Part shown: piece by piece, positions 56,136 to 64,000 of the stretch
Layout: each line of letters opens with the position of its first letter
Position numbering within the stretch: position 1 is the first letter of the stretch
Program-made: the position numbers and the translations under genes
DNA from: Gautieria morchelliformis
Taxonomy: Eukaryota > Basidiomycota > Agaricomycetes > Gomphales > Gomphaceae
Length of the DNA stretch: 64,000 nucleotides
Assembly: GCA_015179125.1 (NCBI GenBank)
Contig: WHVA01000035.1
Location: forward strand, 332,785 to 396,784
Direction of reading: 5' to 3'
Notes under the pieces: generated by a model
The model's input: the letters and a program-made list of their open reading frames with translations, nothing else
The model's database searches: none
What the model was told of the DNA's origin: nothing

Positions 56136-57833
56136 CTAAAGCTTCCCCCGCACTCCATTTCTATACCCCGTCTTTCCGGGAACAACCCCAAACGCCATCG
56201 CCCCCTTCCTGAACATCGCCCTGACATCGCCCACCAACTCCTGCGGCCTCTCATACGCTGCAAAATGACCTCCTTTCGTATATTCACCAATGAACACGAC
56301 ATTGGCGAGAGTGTGCATCCACGTCTTTGGCAGGACGAAGAGTTCTTTGGGAAAGAGCGATATGCCGATGGGGACGTGACGTGGGACAATCTGCGCAGAG
56401 GGGTCCCATGCGCCGGTGCGTGCGGCTTCGTAGTAAATCCGCAGCGAGGCCGCAGGGCCGCCACGGGAGACCCAGTATATGGATACCCAGGTTATGACTA
56501 GCGTCATCCACGTACATTGATCAATGCATTATAACTGTACGTCAAAAAATATGTCTGTAGACCGTGACTTACTTTCATCGTCTGTCCACGGATACCCATC
56601 AGTCCAGGTAACGATTTTTTCGTATATCCATGCAAGGAGTCCGACAGGCGAGTCGTTGAGAGAATATCCCACCGTCTGCGGCTGCGTCGACTGCAGGGCC
56701 GCATAGCCGGAGCCGCGCTCGCGGAACCACGCAAAACGCGCTAGGCCCGCTTTCTCGGTCGCCGTGTAAGGTGTCAAGAGGTGTTTAAGGTAGAGGAAAG
56801 GGTTTGTTAATAGTTGGGGGCGTAGGCCGCTTAGGTAGGGTGAGCCAGGCAGGGGAAGAGAACAGGATCACGTACAAGGGCATGTTTGTGTGGGATGCTT
56901 TGCAGTATCGACCGCCATAGATTTGTGCAATTTTTCGTGTTATCTGGAGGATAATAAAGAGTTCAAACCAGGAAAGGGAGGAGCGACGAGGGCATTACAA
57001 TGTAGCCCCAGTCTCCACCTATTTGCGACAAACGATACGAGGGGTCTCCTTGTTAGCGGATCACAGGACCAAATTGACGCGATAATCACCTTGGGTCACT
57101 GTACGCCAATGAGGATGCCTGGAATTAAGATGATCGAATGAGCGGCGTACCGTATTCCTCATACCCAAGCCCCTGCATTAGCTTATGACCTACTTCCGCA
57201 TATTGCACTTCTGCAAGTCCTTTGGTCTTTGGAGCCTCAGAGAACCCATATCCAGGCAAGCTGAACGCAACGACATGGAAACTCGGATCCTTTTCTGAAG
57301 AGGGTGCAGTTAGAAGCGGCAAGATTTTCGCCACTTCAAGGAAGCTCCCAGGCCCTGTAGCCAATGCCACACATGGACACGCATCAGAGCACACATCAGT
57401 CCTTGTCGCGCTCAAATAAATGCACACGCACACCCATGCACGAACAATAACGGAATGGCACTCTCCACGGCACTCCGCTTGTGAACAAAGTGGATATTCA
57501 GCGTCTCAAACCCTTCCACGCTAATATCCGCCGTGAATTGAGGGAGAGATGCGTTGATGTCGCGCTCGTGCTTGCGCCAGTCGTACCCGTCTTGCTGCGA
57601 GACGCTTTATATCAGCCAGTGGGGCACCGTATTCCCACCCCGCGTCGCTGAGCTCGTTGGGAAATTGGACGGTGGAAAGCTTGCTGTTGAGGGAGGCGAG
57701 GGCATGGTCTGAGATGGAGAGCGTGAATGGGACTGGGGATATGGTGGACGATGAGGCCGGTCGTGGGAATACTGTCACGTGACTCACGTGACTCCAGGTT
57801 ACTAATATTTCGGTTACCTTCCGTCGCGCTCAT
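56136..57833 (-). CDS. Epoxide hydrolase (alpha/beta hydrolase with EHN domain)
   Basis: A proposed first exon ATGAGCGCGACGGAAG (57,833-57,818) splices over a GTAACC...GACAG intron into [20 protein letters not shown]. The EHN domain follows ([17 protein letters not shown]), then [20 protein letters not shown], the oxyanion motif HGWPGSF assembled across an intron, and the nucleophile motif VTQGGDWGY, also across an intron. [41 protein letters not shown] and the catalytic-His region [12 protein letters not shown] complete the enzyme. It should open epoxides to diols via an aspartyl ester. One defect: between ADIKRL and QDGYDW (about 57,598) the frame changes without a credible intron, so the gene may be mutated or the assembly wrong there. 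It diverges from the methyltransferase gene. Confidence 0.82.
57776..57790. promoter_or_regulatory. Twin CACGTG E-boxes between divergent genes
   Basis: CACGTGACTCACGTG contains two CACGTG palindromes nine bases apart, 42 bp upstream of the methyltransferase start codon and inside the proposed first intron of the epoxide hydrolase. CACGTG is bound by fungal bHLH and some bZIP factors; a shared switch for the pair is an inference. Confidence 0.5.
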
Positions 57834-59053
57834 GGCTACCTTTGCGAAGCCAGCATTCAACGCGACCTCCTACTCGGCTATCCGCCCTACGTACCCTCGT
57901 GAGCTGTACGAATCTGTGTACGCATATCATCGGCGAAGCGAATATGCCCAGTGGGAGCTTGCCGTAGACCTTGGGTGTGGCACAGGTAAATACTCTTAGT
58001 CCAACGATCATCTCTCTCTATACGGAGGGCTGAAAACTCCACGCGAACCGTATACGAATCGTACACGACCCCACTATGTGCTCATACATGCTTCCATGAA
58101 GGTCAGGCAACAGCCGAACTAACGTCTTTCGACCATGTCATCGGCATCGACCCTTCAGAGTCCATGATTCAGAAAGCAAACGCCATCACCCCGCGCACCA
58201 CTCCGCCCTCCAAGGAAATAACATACGTGAAACACGCCGCGGAAGACCTGAATTTCCTCGAGACAGGGAGTGTTGATTTGGTGGTGTCGGGTACGTAGAG
58301 CTTCGTTGGAGTGCATCGTCCGACTCAATGGTTTATGTTCATTTCTAGCACAGGCTGCTCACTGGTTTGCCTATGCAAGGCTCTGGCCGCAGTTGGCGCG
58401 CGTACTGCGTAAAGATGCGTCTGTCGCATTCTGGGTTAGGATCGTCTACACAGACGCCATAATCGTGCCTGATCGTTTAAATATGTAGGGCTACTCACAG
58501 TTCCGGATCGCAGGATATCCTGGATTGACCCCGATTATTCACGACTACTGTCAAGGCCGAAGTCTTACCAATTCGGTGGGCCCCTACTTGGAGCAACCCG
58601 GGAGATCCATACTAGACAATCATCTTTTGGACATACCTAGGGCTCCAGAACCCCAATTCAAAGACCACGAGCATATCTTCTGGACTGGTTTGTGAAATTT
58701 GGTTGTATTACTGTGATTGCGCCATTAAACTTTATAATCTTTTTGCAGGTGATTATCACGATTCTATTCCGGATCCTCGCCCGGTTCTTTTACGAAAGAG
58801 CGTGTCTTGGGAGAGTCTCCAAGCCTACCTGCGCACCTTTTCATCGCTGTATACATTTTTCGAGAATAACCCTTCAGATGCTGCACAGCGAACAGATTTG
58901 GCTCAGCGACCGTCTGATGGGAAAGGTGGCGATGTTGGGGAGCGGGTCTGGTGGACGCTTAAAGAGGAGGTTGCGAAAGTGAATGAGGGACAACCTGGGG
59001 AGGAGGTTGTGGTAGAATGGCCACTGGCGATGCTGTTGTGCAAGAAAACTTGA
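57832..59053 (+). CDS. SAM-dependent methyltransferase (trans-aconitate methyltransferase-like)
   Basis: ATG at 57,832; [20 protein letters not shown] is the usual N-terminus of this class. Motif I AVDLGCGTG is split by an intron and continues QATAELTSFDHVIGIDPSES. Then come SVDLVVSAQAAHWF (splice inside), WPQLARVLRKDASVAFW, GYSQFRIAGYPGL and a C-terminal part with WESLQAYLRTFSSL, ending VVEWPLAMLLCKKT at 59,053. All five introns keep frame, so it appears intact, about 310 residues. The AHW signature places it with yeast Tmt1/Crg1-like enzymes that methylate carboxylates; the true substrate is unknown. Its neighbour is an epoxide hydrolase transcribed the other way, so a small shared pathway is possible. 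Confidence 0.85.
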
Positions 59054-59519
59054 TAGCGGATATACTCTCGATAAGGGAGAGATGACGTAGATGCATGTGC
59101 GAAGACGCTAGAGGACCAGATATCATCACCCAATAGGATTCAATGCAATGATTCCCGTGCGTTTATGGCACCTGGGCATCCGTATATATATCCTGGTTCT
59201 CCAGCCGAGCCTGGGCGTGGTTGCCTAACATTCGGTTCTAACTACTCCCCAGCTCTCATCACCGGTACCTCAGTGAATACTCTCCTTGAGCTGTACATCA
59301 CTTTGAGAGCTCCACTGGTCATTGGGAGGGTGAGTGATATTGCGCCCCCCCCACCTAAGTAGACATGGGGTGTAATTTCTCATTGCTATTTATGCTCCAG
59401 GGCATGCATTATAATAAGTCAGCTCTGACAAGGACTGTCAGACAGTCAGATTGACAATCACAGACATTGGGGTTGAAGTTTACCATCCTCATTGTTGTCG
59501 ATTCGGCTCCAATGACATG
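59054..59519. other. Intergenic, no recognised gene
   Basis: A 65-codon plus frame (59,165-59,362) has no known domain. Confidence 0.35.
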
Positions 59520-59830
59520 GCAAGCGCATCGTCTCCGGATCTTCTAATAAGATGATTGGAGAAACTGGCGGCGTAATTCAGGGCCATTCGAAGGCCACAT
59601 GCACACCATGTTGATCTCCTCGGTGGCTTCAGTTCTCGCAGGACGGCGAGCACGTCGTATCGGGATCTGATAACATGAGGATCCGGGTATCGAATGCGGA
59701 TGGCAAGTTGTTTCAGGGCCATCGAAGGCCACACCCAAGCGGTGACCTCAGTTGCATTCTCGCAGGAGAGCAAGATGTCGGGATCTGTACACTGTGCGAT
59801 CTGGGTATGGCCCCGAGCGGTAAACGCTAA
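59520..59830 (+). pseudogene. Decayed WD40 repeats
   Basis: Plus-strand pieces [35 protein letters not shown] and VTSVAFSQESK appear in different frames with internal deletions. DNA similarity to the WD40 unit at 45.3 kb is still visible (GGCAAGCGCATCGTCTCCGG). Remnant of another NLR-type repeat region. Confidence 0.7.
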
Positions 59831-60549
59831 CCACCTCGTACAAGCGCCATCTGACTCAAGGGCATCGATTCAGTGCGGCTGGAAAGCCGGGAGATAGCAG
59901 TGGATGGTTACTGAACCCGCTCTCAGAATGGTTGGCTTTGGGTGCCACCATGGGCATGAGCAGGCGTGTGGTGGCCCGGAAACACGCTTATCATCAGGAA
60001 CCTCGGGACAGAGCTCAAATTAGCCGGTTTGTGCATGATGCAGTGTGGACGCAATGTAGAGGCGGCAGGCGGCAGATCTGAGATCCGACTCTGACGTAAT
60101 TGGTACCTGTATGAAAGGCTTACTATGCACTTGAAGTCATCCTGAGTTGGATTACAGTTACTTCCCGTACGTACTAATTGTAACTGTATACACCATACTT
60201 GACAACTATAATCCAGATTTCGTACATGTACATAGAGCCACGGATGCATGGCTGCTAAGCACCAGTGACCACTAGTTCTACTTGTCACCATTGCACTACT
60301 GTACTGCCAAGGATGTTTCAATTCTATGTAGGCACTTCCATGAACGCAAGCACAGCCATGAAGACATCTGGAAGTTTTGCTTGTTATCCTTCCGCAATTA
60401 GCGTCATGGCTCTATCAGGGGTACGTGGTCACAGTCTTTTATGACTCCAATGAACTTGCATTATAGCACATGGCACCACCAAAGTAATACTAATCACCTC
60501 AGGAAAATCCAGCTCTGTCGCCGAGTGTTTCATGCATGCTATTTCATAA
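59831..60549. other. No identifiable gene
   Basis: AT-richer spacer between the WD40 relic and the right arm of the inverted repeat; short frames only. Confidence 0.35.
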
Positions 60550-61375
60550 GAATTGCTTGAAGGCGCAGTGGTGCGTTGAGTCACTCTAGCGACGGCGTGA
60601 AACTTCTTCAACATAGATAGGCCCTCAGGAAGAGGTTGGGTTACACCAGTCGTTGAGTGACCTTTCTGGAAGCAGCTGTGTGCACATAGTCTGTCGAGTT
60701 CGAATTGCAATTGTACACCATTGCAACGCATGCAATTCACGGGCCATTACCTGCCCTGCTGCAACTCCGTATTAAGAGAGACGAGTGACCAAAATAAGAG
60801 TCACCTCGGGTACGTTTGCGATCAGGGTTTGCGATCGCGTGGTGATCTGAACTCAAGCTCGAGACGACGCTGCCATGCGCTCTCGCTGAATTCCACGGTA
60901 AGCCAATGCGTATGATCATGCCATCGGGTAAACATACGACACTCTAGAGAACGACAAATGTAAGAGGACAGAATACCGCCGAGAACGCGAACACGTCACT
61001 TCCCTGCCGCACGTGGCATTTGAGCAGTCACCCACGTGCACACAATCAGGAGCACGTCCATTGATCGACTCGGTCATTGATCGGTCACATTTGCCACATG
61101 CCAAATGCTCTCTTACGGCAAGCTGGTACCCGGAATACGGCGCGGATCGGCATCAGAGAGCCTCGCATATCCTGCCACCATCACGATATCTGACACCTTA
61201 AACGTCACCCGAGAACCCAGCGCGAGAACCCTCATCATCCCCACCAATCACTTCTTTCTACGCCAACATTACGTTTCCTCACTATCCAATACTGCGCCCA
61301 AATTTGACGATTGACCGTGCTCCAGGGTCTCGGCGTGAGTCATAAACTCGGCTCAGTCCCGAAAACGCGTCTCGC
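60550..61375 (-). repeat. Right arm of large inverted repeat
   Basis: Reverse complement of 54,888-55,590, ending AACGCGTCTCGC at 61,375. It has small insertions relative to the left arm (e.g. about seven bases near 60,980). The flanks beyond the arms (left TGTCGATC, right CATTACGG) show no target duplication. Confidence 0.88.
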
Positions 61376-61929
61376 CATTACGGCTGTTTCAGGTACATAG
61401 GGCGGAGTCTGAAATACATGCCGCCCGGTGCCGCTCGAAAAGATCAAGCTGTATCTCCACAGCAATTGATGATTAAGGGTTGGTACTTTGTATATATTCT
61501 GTACTATGTAGTAGCTACCCTCTGATATACAAAACCTGGCTTATTCTGAGTTATTGAATATTTGGATAATTTCACTTATATGCATCATTATGCACTCAAA
61601 TTCTTTCAGTAAGGTCTGTAACTTTCTCAGATTATAGTAATATACATGTATAAATGTTGGAAATAGAAAACAATGATGTAATCTCCAGCTTACGGAAGGG
61701 GGGAGGGGTGCATGTCTGTTTGCCTTCTCCCAGCCTTTTTAGCCTTCTACATAGCCAAAGCCTCAGGTTTAAGGACTTAAATATAATATAACCTCTATAT
61801 ATACTCTAATTACAATGATGTGACACTATATTTCTTCATCTGCAAGTCTTGCCCACATGATGTCATGACATCATGTGCGACCACATCACGTGACAGGCGT
61901 TACATGTTGTACACGTACTTGTGCCATCG
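61376..61929. other. AT-rich spacer
   Basis: No gene. AT-rich with several TATA-like tracts near 61,540-61,810; may include the left end of the transposon relic that follows, but no clear terminal inverted repeat was found. Confidence 0.35.
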
Positions 61930-63110
61930 ATGCCTAGATACATCCCAGAACACCTACGACAACGACAAACGTACTCAGAGGATCTACAAAAACGTGTTAT
62001 ATATCAGAGGTATACACGCGAAAAGAAGATTGCTGATATCGCAGTGGATCTCAACATGTCGCAATGCATCATCAAATGCATTCTGCAACTATGGCGCACT
62101 ACTGGTGAGGTTATGCCACTGGAACCTGGCAAGAAGGGTAAAAGGAGAAAAATCATGGATCCTGAGGAAATGCAGGTAAGCAAGCAGTGAACCTTAATGA
62201 TACCGGATTACACTGCCTCTTATCTGGTTTCTCTCCTAGTTCCTAATTCAGCTTGTAGAACACTTCCCGGACCTCTACCTCAACGAAATACAGGGTGTCA
62301 TGCAGCATCTATATGGGATAACTGTTGGAGTTAGCACTCTCTGGGATACAATGACAGAACTCAGGCTCACATGAAACTAGTATGTCCTTGTTTTTCTTGT
62401 GATTCTTCAACTTATTTACTCCCTCGTTAGTTGTTAAAGGTTTCTGCGGAGCGAAATGAAGACCTCCGACAGGTTTTCCGTTTCCGAATTGGTCACGAAA
62501 TCCCCAGCCGTCTTGTATTCATTGACGAGAGCCGGATCGATTGCCGCACCACATATCGCTTGAACAGATGGGTGCAGAAAGGGAAAAGAGCAAGATAAAA
62601 GACTAGGTTTGTGCGTGGCACAGGGTATGTCTCCTTCCATGTCTTACTTTCCTCTAATATTTACAACAGTGTAGGTACTCCCTTCTACCCACCCTCTGTG
62701 ATGGGGGATAATTTATTCCGATGTCCGCGAGGGATCATATGATGACGACACCTTCCTGACATTCATCACGAACCTCATGCCATATCTGAACCCATGGCCC
62801 CAGCCGCGCAGTGTCTTGGTGATGGACAACTGCGCCATTCACCATGGTCCTGAGGTTGGCACAATTTGCCAAAAACAGTAAGCAATCCTAACAAATTTCC
62901 CAAGTATCTCAAAAATATCTGTTACGCAGTGGTGTGCGCCTCTACTACTTACCGCCATACTCCCCAACATGAACCGATTGAGGAGGCCTTTTCTTACCTG
63001 AAGGCATACCTTCGCCCCATGGCGCAGAATTTCGGCAAGCGGTAGATGGCAAAGATGAGATGGCTATTTTGTTATTCCTTCACACTGCTATGTCTTCAAT
63101 ATCAGCTGAA
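61930..63110 (+). pseudogene. Tc1/mariner (DDE) transposase relic
   Basis: MPRYIPEHLRQRQTYSEDLQ, KRVIYQRYTREKKIADIAVD and LNMSQCIIKCILQLWRTTGE form the helix-turn-helix N-terminus. Later pieces carry the catalytic region: VFIDESRID (first D), MDNCAIHHGPEV (second D) and LYYLPPYSP with IEEAFSYLKAYLR (third acidic residue). Frameshifts and stops separate the blocks (near 62,600, 62,710-62,800 and 62,965), so it is dead. It resembles the Tc1-like family common in Agaricomycetes. Confidence 0.82.
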
Positions 63111-63280
63111 CACTGTAAAGGTTGGTGACACATTCCAAGGTACTTGTAAATGTACACATCTGTCCTATCCCTGTACCAGCAGCTAGTGTCAACACCAGTA
63201 TACCAATCAGTTTGGTCAAATATTATGACTATGCTATTCCCACAGCTCTGCACTTTGTGGGTGATGTGAGTGATGCAGGG

Positions 63281-63600
63281 GAAATAATGGAAGCCATGAA
63301 TGAAGTGGAAGTGCAGGGATGTGGGTGATGGGGGAAATCATAGAAGCCATGAATGAAGTGGAAGTGCAGAGATGCGGGATGCGGGGAAATCAGAAGCCAT
63401 GAATGAAGTGGAAGTGCAGAGATGCAGGTGATGCGGGGAAATAATAGAAGCATGAATGAAGTAGAAGTGCAGAGATGCAGGTGATGCGGGGAAATAATAG
63501 AAGCCATGAATGAAGTAGAAGTGCAGAGAGTGCAGGTGATGCGGGGGAAATAATAGAAGCCATGAATGAAGCAGAAGTGCAGAGATGCGGGTGATGCAGG
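63281..63600 (+). repeat. 53-bp minisatellite
   Basis: About six tandem units of GAAATAATAGAAGCCATGAA...GCAGAGATGCGGGTGATGCGG, with small indels; one more unit lies at 63,758-63,810 after a simple-sequence block. Frames through it encode repetitive peptides and are not genes. Confidence 0.9.
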
Positions 63601-63757
63601 TATGTGGATGATGCAGGTGATGTGGGTTGATACGCGGTGATGCAGGATGATGCGGTGATGCAGTGATGCGGGTGATGTGGGTGATGTGGGCTGATGGGGT
63701 GATGGGGGTGATGGGGTGATGCGGGTGATGATGCGGGTGATGGGGGTGATGCGGGTG
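63590..63757 (+). repeat. GATG-based simple repeat
   Basis: Imperfect GGTGATG/GATGCGG units fill about 165 bp between minisatellite units, apparently an expanded tail of the 53-bp repeat. Confidence 0.85.
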
Positions 63758-63810
63758 ATGAAATAATAGAAGCCATGAATGAAGTGGAAGTGCAGAGATG
63801 TGGGTGATGT

Positions 63811-64000
63811 GGGTGGTGCAGGGAATAAAAGCTTCTGTCACCCGCATCACTGCATGCCATGTGTTCAAGGAAGGGTGCAGTTCATGGTGTTGGTTTTGGC
63901 ATGAGAATCAGCATCAATCCATGCACCAACTGTCATGGTCTGGGCATGAGGATGTGCCTCAGTAGCAGCTGTTTTGGGTATGTAGAGATTTCTGTGGCAG
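63811..64000. other. Right edge, no identifiable gene
   Basis: No feature recognised in the final 190 bases. Confidence 0.35.

Noticed and set aside
63281-63600. CRISPR-like array
   Set aside because: Units are contiguous near-identical repeats without unique spacers, in a eukaryotic genome.
63338-63868. Long His/Ser-rich minus-strand frames
   Set aside because: Translation of minisatellite and GATG repeats; no start context or domain.

Overview
This window reads as nuclear DNA of a filamentous basidiomycete, most likely an Agaricomycete. Genes carry many short introns (about 50-80 nt, GT...AG), so most proteins can only be read by splicing several open frames. The histone H3, the Zn2Cys6 regulator, the flavin monooxygenase, the 43-residue WD40 repeats and the chromodomain Ty3/gypsy element all fit that group. 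The species cannot be named from sequence alone.

Left part (1-26.4 kb) is a conventional gene neighbourhood. It holds a polo-like-kinase-4-type protein with a degenerate kinase core (minus), an EXPERA/emopamil-binding-type membrane protein (minus), MON1 of the Rab7 exchange factor (minus), a single-pass membrane protein (plus), a Zn2Cys6 transcription factor (plus), histone H3 (plus), a CHFR-like RING E3 ligase (plus) and an NTF2-like/FAD monooxygenase (plus). Roughly 6.0-9.5 kb and 14.0-15.7 kb hold nothing I can identify.

Middle part (26.4-54.5 kb) is a retroelement-dominated island. A complete-length chromodomain Ty3/gypsy element (27,670-33,896) has 480-bp LTRs that differ at one site and a self-priming signature of the Tf1 kind. 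It abuts a second, older gypsy element whose promoter region is packed with TGACTCA sites. That element ends in an inverted integrase piece fused to relics of a kinase-like gene and a P450. Further right a C2/WD40 NOD-like-receptor-type gene has been broken up by Ty1/copia pieces and a dispersed LTR-like repeat family, and another gypsy reverse transcriptase relic is framed by direct and inverted copies of that family.

Right part (54.9-64 kb): two inverted, >90% similar repeats of about 0.7-0.8 kb enclose an epoxide hydrolase and an S-adenosylmethionine methyltransferase that diverge from what appears to be a shared CATG start-codon palindrome, plus a decayed WD40 fragment. Beyond them lie a decayed Tc1/mariner transposase and a 53-bp minisatellite.

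Most worth pursuing: the PLK4-like protein lacking DFG and APE, the self-primed element with its extreme TTCCG/CGGAA enrichment, the Gcn4/AP-1-type site array in the second element, the large inverted repeat carrying a two-gene cargo, and the head-to-head genes with overlapping start codons.
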